A DNA stretch of 13,981 nucleotides from Hamiltosporidium magnivora (taxonomy: Eukaryota > Microsporidia > Dubosqiidae): positions 1 to 13,981 of the forward strand of contig PITI01000349.1 in assembly GCA_004325065.1 (NCBI GenBank), given 5' to 3'. Of this stretch, positions 1 to 8,335 are shown in pieces. Every line of letters starts with the position of its first letter. The first letter of the stretch is position 1. The translations under genes and the position numbers were made by a program. The notes beneath the pieces are model-generated. The model made no database searches. It saw only the letters and a program-made list of their open reading frames with translations, and had not been told where the DNA came from.

Positions 1-620
1 TCATTGCCAAGCAGAAAGTTTTTTATGTGTTTATCCTCCCTCCACTTTCTCTAAATACATAAAAATATTTTTAATTACTTCTTGGTGGAAGTTATTAGTA
101 AAATAAGTCTAGAACTCTTGATGGATCGTAATGCCATTAAATAAGTAAGCATTTAATTATTCTAAATATTATATTTACAAATTTATAAAATATTTAAGTT
201 ATATTTCTAACACCAAGACTGTAATTTATATACCATAAATGACAAATCCATTGAGCATGTCCAAAAAAAAAATAATTTACCTTTTTTATTTCAATAACAA
301 ATTCTAATATTATAACCTGTCATATTAATTTTTATAATATAATTAACATATTACTATAAAAAGACTAATTGATTTCTAAAAAAAATGTCACTTTGAATGT
401 AAATCCAATCAAAAATCATATTACTTAGAAATTTATATATTTAAATTAAAAAAAGAAGTTATTACAACAAAATTTGTTATAAAAAGCTTGTATAATTAAA
501 TTTAAAAGTTTTACAAGTATTTATATTTAATATGGTATATTTGTTATAACTATTTTATAGTTATATACATTTTCTTCTATCTTTTGTACTACCATCTTTT
601 CTTATTTATGAATAAATATA
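1..620. other. AT-rich spacer, no gene seen
   Basis: I see no reading frame of useful length on either strand and no RNA-gene signature. The sequence is dominated by A and T runs. Degenerate relatives of the repeat at 722-829 begin near the right edge, at about 623. Confidence 0.6.
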
Positions 621-721
621 TTTATTATATAATATAAATAGAAGATTTAAAAGAATTTTAAAATCTAAGATTTTTACTAATTTAAACAATAAAATTTTCA
701 GATTTGTAGAAAATAAATATA

Positions 722-829
722 TTTACTAATTAATATAAATAGAAGATTTAAATAGGAATTTTAAAATATAATATTTTTACTAATTAATATAAATAAAAGA
801 TTTAAATAGGAATTTTAAAATATAAAATC
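722..829. repeat. 54-bp tandem repeat, two copies
   Basis: Two nearly identical 54-bp units lie at 722-775 and 776-829. Each contains the core TTAAATAGGAATTTTAAAAT. A more diverged relative starts near 623, containing 'aatataaatagaagattta' and then 'gaattttaaaat'. The array ends about five bases short of the stop codon of the MADS-box gene, so it lies where that gene's 3' untranslated region or transcription end would be. The core recurs with one mismatch at 6658-6677, upstream of the other minus-strand gene. Confidence 0.75.
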
Positions 830-835
830 TTTATT
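830..835 (-). terminator. AATAAA signal overlapping the stop codon
   Basis: On the minus strand the stop TAA of the MADS-box gene runs straight into AATAAA, sharing bases with it. Very short 3' ends with signals overlapping the stop are typical of compact fungal and microsporidian genes. In DNA this AT-rich the hexamer also arises by chance, so this is a plausible assignment only. Confidence 0.3.
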
Positions 836-1548
836 TAGTTTTTACCTTCAAATCCGTTATAATAATCATATCCTTGATTGTAATAATTGTCTTTATAATA
901 ATCTTCTTTTTCATAAGGTACATCTTCATTTTTAATGTCATAATTGTTTGTTTCAGGTGTGTTGGGTGCATTTAAACACTGTTGAATAAGATTTTCATGT
1001 TTAGAAATGATTGGACGTAACTTAGAAGTAGCAAAGGTATAAACATGTCCACTTTCACTTGCAACAAGAAGTAGTATTTGTGTTCCTGTTAGTACATTTA
1101 ATTCATATGCTTTTTTCATAATTCCTTTCTTTCTTTTACTAAACGTAACACTTCTTTTATTCTTTCCTTCGATGTATGCCATATTAATTTTCTTTCTTCC
1201 CGTTTTTCTCTTTTTTGTGTCTGTATCAGAATCTGAAGAAGAAGATTCTTTTGATTCGGGTGGTGCGGAAACCATACCGCCCTTTCTATATGGTGGTGGG
1301 TTATAATATTCTGGATATGGCGATTGAAACCTTTCTAAATCTTGTCTGTACGGTCTTTGCTCAAATCCATAATTGTATCTTCTATAATGATAGTTCTCTG
1401 GTATGTTTTCTTGATATCCATCCATATATTCTGGATAGTGGTGACGTGGAATATCTTCATCCATAATCTTGTATGGTGGCTGTCCTTCTTGATGATATTG
1501 ATTATCCTCATTATCTCGTCTTGGTATTTTCTTTTTTCTATCTGTCAT
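835..1548 (-). CDS. SRF/Mcm1-type MADS-box transcription factor
   Basis: This is a sequence-specific nuclear DNA-binding protein of 237 residues. The MADS domain spans about residues 113-172. It begins with a basic TKKRKTGRKKI segment, followed by the family core around VTFSKRKKGIMKKAYEL (134-150), then LTGTQILLLVASESGHVYTF (153-172), the beta-strand dimerisation part. Residues 173-198 (SKLRPI..LIQQCLNAP) match the short extension of Mcm1/SRF-type (type I) factors that contacts partner proteins. Such factors act as dimers on CArG/MCM-box sites. Upstream of the domain are a Tyr/Pro/Arg-rich tail (about 15-95) and an acidic serine stretch (ESSSSDSDTD, 101-110) that looks like a casein kinase 2 target. 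The C-terminus is rich in Tyr, Asn and Asp. The ATG is supported by CCC four bases upstream. No introns are evident. The family call is firm; target genes are unknown. Confidence 0.95.
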   Translation of the reverse strand: MTDRKKKIPRRDNEDNQYHQEGQPPYKIMDEDIPRHHYPEYMDGYQENIPENYHYRRYNYGFEQRPYRQDLERFQSPYPEYYNPPPYRKGGMVSAPPESKESSSSDSDTDTKKRKTGRKKINMAYIEGKNKRSVTFSKRKKGIMKKAYELNVLTGTQILLLVASESGHVYTFATSKLRPIISKHENLIQQCLNAPNTPETNNYDIKNEDVPYEKEDYYKDNYYNQGYDYYNGFEGKN

Positions 1549-1552
1549 TTGA

Positions 1553-1555
1553 GGG
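1553..1555 (-). promoter_or_regulatory. CCC start-proximal motif
   Basis: On the minus strand the sequence before the MADS-box ATG reads ACAACCCTCAAATG, placing CCC four bases before the start. A CCC or GGG trinucleotide just upstream of ATG is a known transcription and translation start signal in many microsporidia. C runs are rare in this AT-rich spacer, which makes the placement notable. Confidence 0.5.
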
Positions 1556-1559
1556 TTGT

Positions 1560-1870
1560 CCGTTTAATTTCTAAAAAAGGAAAAGAAAAATGTTTTTATT
1601 GGTTTTTAAAGGGTGTTATAATCTGTGATTACGAGTGTTAGTTTACTATGTTATTTATTTACATTTTTTTTTTTAATTTATCCTTTTTGCTATTTTTAGA
1701 TAAATCTATTCTTTTATTAATTAACTGTTTTTTTGAATAATTTGAAAAAATGATTGGTTTAAATTTAATTTTATATTTCTTTTAATTTGTTTAATAGTAA
1801 TTGTTTCTATTAAAGGAGATTATGATATTTTTTACAAGGGAAAAAGTATTTATTTTGGTAAATCAGAAAT
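1560..1870. other. AT-rich spacer, promoter side of the MADS gene
   Basis: This is the 5' side of the minus-strand MADS-box gene, so its promoter should lie here. I cannot single out a TATA box because TATA-like strings are everywhere. No coding frame is convincing. Confidence 0.5.
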
Positions 1871-2113
1871 CACTTAGATTTATTTTATTGGTTAGAAATG
1901 ATTAAATTTTATATTCTACAATTCTTTACTACTGTTTCTCCTCGTTTGGATTTATTGTATCGGTTAATAATCTCTATACTTTCATATATTCTACAATTCT
2001 TTATTACAGTTTCTCCTTGTTTGGATTTATTTTATTGGTTAATAATCTCTTTAATCTCTTTACTTTTAATATGTTATAATTCTTTATTACTGTTTTCCTT
2101 GTTTGGATTTAAA
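1871..2113. repeat. 75-bp imperfect tandem repeat
   Basis: A unit containing ATTCTACAATTCTTTA, then GTTTCTCCT, GTTTGGATTTATT and GGTTAATAATCTCT occurs at 1911-1985 and 1986-2060. A partial relative lies before it (from about 1871, 'gatttattttattggtta') and a shortened third copy at about 2070-2113. A decayed trace ('ctatttactacagttt') follows near 2155. The 75-bp period is a multiple of three, so stops are excluded from one plus-strand frame throughout. That gives a hydrophobic 76-codon reading which I treat as a by-product of the repeat. Confidence 0.7.
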
Positions 2114-2189
2114 TTGTATGAAAAATAATTAAAATTTTTCTGTTTTATAATTTCTATTTACTACAGTTTATCACCACTTTAATTTTTTA

Positions 2190-2480
2190 ATTTTCTGTTT
2201 TTTTTTTCATTTAAATTTTGTTTATTTATGTTCTTCATTTATTTTTAAATTCTTAATTTGTCTATTTTAGAAATAATAAGCATTTAAAGAAGTTTTAATA
2301 AAAAAGTTGGAGAAATTATATTTTGGTTTAAGGAATTTAAGTTCTTATTACTTGAACTAAACAATATAAAAATAGTTTTTTTATTAATATTACGTATAAT
2401 TATAGTCAATATAATTAGAAAAAAAAAATTTCTAATTTACCAATAATAACTTATTTTAAGAAAATAAAAGATTTAAAACG
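2190..2480. other. AT-rich spacer
   Basis: Homopolymer-rich sequence with no supported gene, RNA or control site. Confidence 0.5.
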
Positions 2481-2493
2481 GATTCTAAAAAAA

Positions 2494-2686
2494 GTTCTTA
2501 AAATTAAAAAAGGTTCTTAAAATTAAAAAAAGTTCTTAAAATTAAAAAAAGTTCTTAAAATTTAAAAAAGTTTCTAAAAGTAAAAAAAGTTCTTAAAATT
2601 AAAAAAAGTTCTTAAAATTTAAAAAAGTTTCTAAAAGTAAAAAAAGTTCTTAAAATTAAAAAAAGTTTCGTAAAAGTAAAAAAAAA
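2494..2686. repeat. 19-bp minisatellite, about ten copies
   Basis: Units start at 2494, 2513, 2532, 2551, 2570, 2589, 2608, 2627, 2646 and 2665, an exact 19-bp period. Type A reads GTTCTTAAAATTAAAAAAA, with a variant ending TTTAAAAAA. Type B reads GTTTCTAAAAGTAAAAAAA. The three-unit block A, A-variant, B (57 bp) is repeated without a difference at 2532-2588 and 2589-2645, a higher-order repeat. The last unit carries an extra G (GTTTCGT). The array has no spacers of differing sequence, so it is not a CRISPR. Confidence 0.95.
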
Positions 2687-2689
2687 GGG

Positions 2690-3600
2690 TGGTAATTTGA
2701 GAAAAAAAAATAATTAAAAGAGAATTATTATAATCTGATAGAGAACTGTAAATAATATAAAAAAAAATCATAATGGAATGTAAATAACTACAAAACTATA
2801 CTCTACTTGATTTTAATTTCTTCTGATACAATTATGTTTCAAAAAGAGCATGTTTATGGATAAATTTAAAGTCTAGTGGAAAGTAAAGCATTGTATTTGT
2901 TATAAGATTCATGCATCATTTGCTTTTAAATAAATTTATAATTTTATTTAATAAAATTCTGGGTTAAAATATTTTTACCATTTTTATATGTTTTCTTATA
3001 ACTCTAGATAAGAATTATATATTTTAAATAAATATATTTTTACAAAATAAAACTTGATTTTTCTAAAATGCTGTCATTGTAAAATTTATGTGATATCAGG
3101 TATTTAATTTATCAGTTTTATATGTGATAAATTAAATTATATATTTGGTAAATTATATGAATATATTCGTGTGCATAGAAATTTTATATTTATAAATTAC
3201 ATATATGTAAACAAAAGTAACCAGATAAAAAAAAGAAAATTACGGAGTATAATTTAGTGGGAATATGATCTCTAGTTTAAAATCTTTGTTACGTTTAATC
3301 TATTATAAATAAAAGTTGCATTATACTGGAATTCAAATTCTATTTGACTTCTATGGTATCAATTTATTATTCTATATTTTATTTGTAAACATGAGAAATA
3401 TTATTAATATCCTTGTATAATATGTTACGCTCTATTATTGTAATATGTCTTGTAATATAGTATAAAATATCTATAATTTGGGTTTTTGTTGATTATTCAT
3501 AAATATTTTTGCAATATTAGTATTTGAATTTATATCACTGGTATGATTCTTTTATTTAAAAACCAATTTAAATTTAAGATGAAAGTATTATCGATTTGTA
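2690..3600. other. AT-rich spacer, no gene seen
   Basis: All six frames are broken by frequent stops, mostly TAA, as expected from composition. I find no RNA gene, clear inverted repeat or tandem repeat. Confidence 0.5.
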
Positions 3601-3601
3601 A

Positions 3602-3919
3602 CTATTTTTTAAACAATGTCCACGTATTCCACTCCTCTATTCCGGGAGTAGAATTTGCTTAAAGTATTCCCTGTTTATCATAAGAGTGGGTGGACTTAAA
3701 AGAGACTGGCATGACAGATTAGGCATAAGGCTAGCAACCTACCCTTGAAAACCACCTTGTACGAAACCCAAAGAACTAAACAAAATACTAGAAAAAGACA
3801 GGTGAGAGACATCACTGAGGGAAGCCAAGGCTTATTATGTAGAGTTGTAGTGCCGAGGATGAGTGACTGAATATTCATTAAAAAAGATACTGAGTATTTA
3901 TTTTCTTTGGATTTCTTAA
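3602..3919 (+). pseudogene. Decayed coding sequence of unknown origin
   Basis: One plus-strand frame runs for 105 codons between TAA codons. It is broken only by TGA at 3746, 3803 and 3860 and TAG at 3848. Each of these is one C-to-T change away from CGA or CAG. The segment is visibly richer in G+C than its flanks, and the translation looks like real protein: LKRDWHDRLGIRLATYP just before 3746, then KELNKILEKDR, then ETSLREAKAYYVEL. I do not recognise the family. A remnant of a mobile-element or host polyprotein is possible. A minus-strand frame over 3696-3935 is also open but needs a TTG start and reads as hydrophobic shadow. Confidence 0.4.
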
Positions 3920-3957
3920 ATTTACTTATTTTCAATATCTGTTATTATTTATTATTA

Positions 3958-4092
3958 ATATGTGCTTTTGTAGGTTTTTTTAAGCTTTCACATAAATTTT
4001 CTCTAATCTATGGTGCTTTTTTATTATGAACATGCGCTTTTGTAGCTTTTGCTAAGATTTCAAATTTATTTTTCTTTGATCTATGGTGTTTA
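3958..4092. repeat. 72/73-bp direct repeat, two diverged copies
   Basis: The landmarks TGTGCTTTTGTAG (3961) and TGCGCTTTTGTAG (4033) match, as do CTATGGTG at 4008 and again at 4081. Between them the copies share a T-rich middle with several changes. The repeat lies between two coding relics and carries no frame itself. Confidence 0.55.
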
Positions 4093-4499
4093 GAAAAGTA
4101 AAATTGATTTTTCTTCTAAAAAAAAATTTAGATTATTTGTTTGCACATCATATATTATCTTTATTTTTAGGTTTAGATTTTATGTCTATTTAAATTCTAA
4201 TCTATATATTTTGTAGTTGTAAGTGATATTTTCATATTTTAGAGCCATATTTTTATACATTAAAAACACTTACAGGGATTCGTCAAATAAACTATAGCTG
4301 CATAGGATTTTATATAGAGAACGATAAGAGGAATTAAATGAGTTAAAAACTATCTGCTTGACAATGAGTATCTAAAACCGGTGTGAAAATCATAGTTTGT
4401 ATTTTTGCTGGATAGTGAAACATGCTATATTTTAGGTTTATCAGTGAGAGTTTGTATAAATAGAGGAAGGTCTACAAAAACATTAAAAATATTCCATAA

Positions 4500-4745
4500 A
4501 CTTTGTGTGTGCGGTTTTTTAACCTTTTTGAACATATGATGGGACAGTTGGGCAATTACCGTGCTAAAGCATGGAAAGCTGGTCTTTCTGAGTTGGTTTA
4601 GGAAACCTGAGGCCATGAGATATTAAAAAAAATGCTCTTTAGAAACCCAAGAAGGCTAATTAGATGTTATAACTGCTGTGTATGTTTTGAACCTTTTATT
4701 AGACTCTTTAATTCTCGAAAATATATCTTAATTGGAAGTATATGA
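4500..4745 (+). pseudogene. Decayed coding sequence, unidentified
   Basis: One plus-strand frame starts after a TAA at 4497 and continues to the TGA at 4743. It is interrupted only by TAG (4599) and TGA (4608). The translation includes EHMMGQLGNYRAKAWKAGL before the stops, then GHEILKKMLFRNPRRLIRCY and a Cys-rich stretch (NCCVCF). As at 3602-3919, no TAA occurs inside the frame, although TAA should be the commonest chance stop here. Weaker, more broken coding-like text lies just upstream at about 4274-4480 in another frame (for example ELNELKTICLTMSI). The two relics may be parts of one dead gene or element. I cannot name it. Confidence 0.35.
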
Positions 4746-4829
4746 TCTTTATAAGGGGGAGCGAATGAGAAAGCTTCTGACTTTAGGTGTGCTTAAGGTA
4801 AGCTAAGCTCCTAGCAACAATCACTCATC

Positions 4830-5145
4830 AAATAACAGATATTCATTAACTCTGGGCAACATTCTTTCGTATTAATTTGGTATAGGTACATTTTAGATAA
4901 AAATGTTTGAGATATAGATAGCAAAAGGAAAACAATGAATTGTGAATGTTCAGTTATGTTGTTACACCTATAAATGCGTTAATGCCATGAAAAAATATAA
5001 AACGTTGGCCTGAAATAAAAAATTGTAATATTTATTAAATAATATTTTAAGAAATTAATTCATATTGTTCTAAGATTATTTCAATAATGATTTTAGGTAA
5101 TAAATACATTTTATAACTAAAATTATAGAAACATTTTATATTTTT
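4830..5145. other. AT-rich spacer
   Basis: No supported gene. This lies on the 3' side of the minus-strand 448-residue gene. Confidence 0.5.
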
Positions 5146-5151
5146 TTTATT
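5146..5151 (-). terminator. Possible poly(A) signal AATAAA
   Basis: This hexamer lies on the minus strand about 42 bases past the stop codon of the 448-residue gene. It is weak evidence given the base composition. Confidence 0.25.
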
Positions 5152-5192
5152 CATACTCATTTAAAATTTAAGACTTATACAAATTAAATAAA

Positions 5193-6539
5193 TTAAAAAA
5201 ATTTATTTTCTCTTTTAAATCTTTCTTTGAGCTCACCGTAGCTTAAATTAATGTATTTTGGTGATGTTGGGCGACTTTGATAGTTGAAAACAATATTATA
5301 ATCAGAATTAACTGGTAATGAATCTTGTATTTGATTATTTTGCGCATCGCCGGGAGCTATGTTGTTTTGTGGAATTTTTTGGAAATTATGATGGTTTTGA
5401 TATCCTTTTTCGTTGTTTATATTATTAAAGAGTGTATCTACATTTGGAAATTTCTGTACATTATTATTTGATGGGCCTTCCTGATGTTTATTAAGTGAAT
5501 TATCTAAACTTATATCTACCGGTTGAACATTCTGAAAATTATTTTGAACAATATTTTCTGATTGATTGTACTGTAAATTGTCAAAAATAATATTTTCTTG
5601 TTGATTATTTTGCAAATTATTCGGAACAATGCATTCTTGTTGATTATTTAGCAAACTACTAAAAATAGGATCATTTTGATCAAATGATAATTGTGTTTCA
5701 GATAAAATATTATTTTCATCTGCATTATCGCTGAGTTGAATATCTTGAATAATCTTTTCAGGAGAACCCGTAGTACGAGTATATGCATCATTTAAATAAA
5801 ATACAGGGAAATTATATTTAGGAGGTATTTGTGGTGGATTATTTGTCAATACGCTTGGTGAAATATATTTAGGATCATCTGAATAAATAATCTCTTTTAA
5901 CGAATCTGAGAAATCACCATCTCTAGGAAAATTATTATTATGAACAGTGACATTTTGAGTATCCGATACACAATTTGATGGTGTTTTAAACTTTTTTGAT
6001 TTACATGATGAATCATAACTTGGTACAAAATCTTTTAGAATTTCATTCTTTGTTTTTAAAGCAGCCTCAATGTCCATGTATGTATTCTCAGACTGCTTGG
6101 ACAGAGTAATTGAATCGTATCTATGTGAATCTATAGGTTTGACTGGTGATTTTGTACCTTGATTTTTTATTTCACGATACATTTTAATTTTTTTTCGTAT
6201 TCTCATCTTACGTTCTTCCACATCATTTTGCTCTTTTATATTTATATCCAGGTGGCAACCATTTTGAACACTTGGACTTGAGAACACATTATGTTTCTTC
6301 ATCTTTAAAATTTCCTTTCTTACCGCCTTGGATCTTCTTTTTGTATCAAAAAGAACATTCTTGGTTGTTTTTATCGCCTTTTTAAGATATTCATTATAAT
6401 TTGTCATATTATAAATATTTGGATAGTGAAATTTTATGAATGCATTTAATTCTTTTTTTGTTAAAAAACTCGTAGGTTTCATTGATCTAGCATGCATAAT
6501 AATCAGAACCAGATTGTCAACAATATCATTACCTGTCAT
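5193..6539 (-). CDS. Low-complexity probable nuclear protein, possible winged helix
   Basis: The product is 448 residues with no signal peptide or membrane segment. Residues 3-75 have a helix, basic-helix, helix pattern: DNLVLIIMHARS, TKKELNAFIKFHYP, then YLKKAIKTTKNVLFD. This resembles the layout of forkhead or linker-histone winged helices, but the forkhead hallmark W-x-N-S-I-R-H-N is absent, so it is a weak guess. Basic stretches follow at 67-82 and 109-120, as in nuclear import signals. Ser/Thr-Pro sites occur at S88, S131 (SPVK), T186, S227, S259 (SPEK) and S426; S131 and S259 fit the cyclin-dependent-kinase pattern. Residues 295-372 form about six 13-residue Asn/Gln-rich repeats. The start is the first ATG after an in-frame TGA about 60 bases upstream. 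CCC is not present right before it. It is probably a regulator, but its function is unknown. Confidence 0.8.
   Translation of the reverse strand: MTGNDIVDNLVLIIMHARSMKPTSFLTKKELNAFIKFHYPNIYNMTNYNEYLKKAIKTTKNVLFDTKRRSKAVRKEILKMKKHNVFSSPSVQNGCHLDINIKEQNDVEERKMRIRKKIKMYREIKNQGTKSPVKPIDSHRYDSITLSKQSENTYMDIEAALKTKNEILKDFVPSYDSSCKSKKFKTPSNCVSDTQNVTVHNNNFPRDGDFSDSLKEIIYSDDPKYISPSVLTNNPPQIPPKYNFPVFYLNDAYTRTTGSPEKIIQDIQLSDNADENNILSETQLSFDQNDPIFSSLLNNQQECIVPNNLQNNQQENIIFDNLQYNQSENIVQNNFQNVQPVDISLDNSLNKHQEGPSNNNVQKFPNVDTLFNNINNEKGYQNHHNFQKIPQNNIAPGDAQNNQIQDSLPVNSDYNIVFNYQSRPTSPKYINLSYGELKERFKRENKFF
5424..5657 (-). repeat. 39-bp coding repeat (13-residue units)
   Basis: Within the 448-residue protein, residues 295-372 fall into 13-residue blocks beginning Asn-(Leu/Phe/Val/Ser)-Gln-like: NLQNNQQENIIFD, NLQYNQSENIVQN, NFQNVQPVDISLD, NSLNKHQEGPSNN and NVQKFPNVDTLFN. 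A 12-residue copy precedes them. The first copies are closest to each other and the later ones diverge, as in a repeat grown by local duplication. Such Asn/Gln blocks are usually disordered. Confidence 0.75.
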
Positions 6540-6544
6540 GAAAT

Positions 6545-7776
6545 GTTTTGTTCCAAATCTATTTATAGGTTTATGTAAAACAACGTGTTCTATTTGTCAC
6601 CTGTTTTATATTTGTTTGATAATTTAGATAATAATAATTTTATTTGATAACTTAGCCTTAAATAGGAATATTAAAATTCTAAAACGTTTTTATGTTTCAT
6701 GTTTCGAAACGTTTTTTTGAGTTATTTTTTAATTATTTAATAATATATTACATTATTTACAAGGATTTATACAATTTTATATAAAATACTGAAATTTTGA
6801 TCTATTCGTCTTTTTTATTTTAATTGTTTTAATTTATTTAATATGTAAACAGATTGAATCAAATTTATTTAATAGTTATTAATATTATTTTCTAACAATA
6901 TAATGAATTTTTTACACAAAAAGCGGTTGCAATATATCATCTGCACAACATTCGACTTATTATATATGTTCGTTATGAAAAATTTAATTGAATTGATTTT
7001 TTAAGAATTTTTTAATTTCACTCTACTTTATTTATTTCATATTTTATGAAATTCTACAAGAAATCAATAATTAGAAACAAAATGTTTATTAAATAAGGTT
7101 TTGAAAAATCACTTGCATCCTCAAAATAGATATTCAATAATGCTTAAAATATAAATATACTTATTATAAGTATGGAATATCAAGATAATAAAACAGACTT
7201 CTAATATAATTTTATTTTTATACTCCTAAACACATCAAAAGATAAAGAATCTATGATTTATCAGTATAATACATATGTTTTACAGAAATGACTTAAAGAT
7301 GAATTTAAAAGAAATTATTTGGTGGGATATAAATTACTGTGCATTTTTAATAAAATTACGTTGTTTTATTGTGTTAAGAATTAAATCTATTTGATTGAGT
7401 GGAATTCCAGTCTTCTAAATATCATTCAAAGGGTTCTAAAAATACAATTTTACCAAAACTTAGTAGAAATTTATTAAAATTTATAAAACCTTTGATTTTT
7501 TTTAAAATCTATATTTTAATATGTGCAAATAAATGTAAAAATTTAACTTTATACATCTGCTATATGACTGATTAAGATATAAGACCTTAATTTATACAAA
7601 TTACTTCTAGCAGACTCTTATTATATAAATGAATTCTTGTCTTTTTCTAAATTTTTATATTTATTTCTTGTTTATAGTTACGAAAATGTTTTTTAGTGCA
7701 ATCTACTATTTTCCATGAATTAGAGAAATGATATAAAATGTGTAACATTTGGCATACAAAAGATATGAAAATTAAA
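6545..7776. other. AT-rich spacer, promoter side of the 448-residue gene
   Basis: No coding frame or RNA gene is supported. A single copy of the element TTAAATAGGAATATTAAAAT at 6658-6677 matches the core of the repeat at 722-829 with one difference. It lies about 120 bases upstream of the 448-residue gene's start, so it could be a control element or a dispersed repeat remnant. Confidence 0.45.
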
Positions 7777-7779
7777 TAA

Positions 7780-8007
7780 AACAAAGGTCTTAAAATCTAT
7801 AGCCCGGTAACTATATTGTCTTTTATAAAAAGTCTCGAAGGCCAAGAATTTTTAGTTGTTATACCAATTATTGAGTATTTCATAAATGTTTACCTTTTTA
7901 TTTTTGAATTTAATCTTAAAAGTTACATACAGACATTCAAAAAAATTAAAAATATTGTTAAAGGTATTTCTAAGATAAATGTTTTAAAAAATAATGAATT
8001 AAATTAA
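7780..8007 (+). pseudogene. Possible retroelement integrase fragment (Ty3/Gypsy-like)
   Basis: This is an open frame of 75 codons from just after a TAA (7777) to TAA at 8005. It has no ATG near its beginning. The translation contains SFIKSLEGQEFLVV, IIEYFINVYLFIF and YIQTFKKIKNIVKG. The order hydrophobic strand, short turn, EFLVV, aromatic-rich helix, then a lysine-rich helix resembles the start of the retroviral-type integrase core of Ty3/Gypsy elements. The expected catalytic Asp before and after the first strands is not seen, so if the call is right this is an inactive relic. No LTRs or other domains of such an element are visible nearby. Chance open frame is the main alternative. Confidence 0.25.
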
Positions 8008-8335
8008 TCAAAGAATAAACCTTCAATTATAACATCAAATTAGAAATCCTTGATACTATAATCTTATTTTTTTATTTGAAACATTTTGAACTTCTCTATT
8101 ATTTATTTTTTTTGTTTTAATGTTGGTATTTATACTTGACTCACAAGTTTTTAGAGCAATTCTTTATTTTATCTTATAAAATTTATTTTTAAACTGCTAA
8201 CTATTAATAGATTTGCAATAACAAGATCGGATGTGTATTGTTAACTAGTAAACCCACTTAAAAGTTGATTTTTCCGGTAGTTTCAAATATGACATATATC
8301 CCACTAGTAAAACTAGTATTTGACCTAAACTTTGA

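Noticed and set aside
1215..1641. Two plus-strand open frames opposite the MADS-box gene
   Set aside because: They are antisense shadows of the MADS coding sequence, with no protein-like composition or family signal of their own.
1898..2128. 76-codon hydrophobic plus-strand frame as a membrane protein
   Set aside because: It is explained by a 75-bp tandem repeat whose period is a multiple of three.
2494..2686. CRISPR array
   Set aside because: The units are contiguous with no unique spacers, and the organism appears eukaryotic.
3696..3935. 79-codon minus-strand frame
   Set aside because: It needs a TTG start and lies opposite the plus-strand relic, which has the more protein-like translation.
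4425..4616. 63-codon minus-strand frame with an ATG
   Set aside because: It lies opposite the relic at 4500-4745, has no recognisable domain and is within chance length; the plus-strand reading looked more coding-like.
6436..6627. 63-codon plus-strand frame
   Set aside because: It is antisense to the start of the 448-residue gene.
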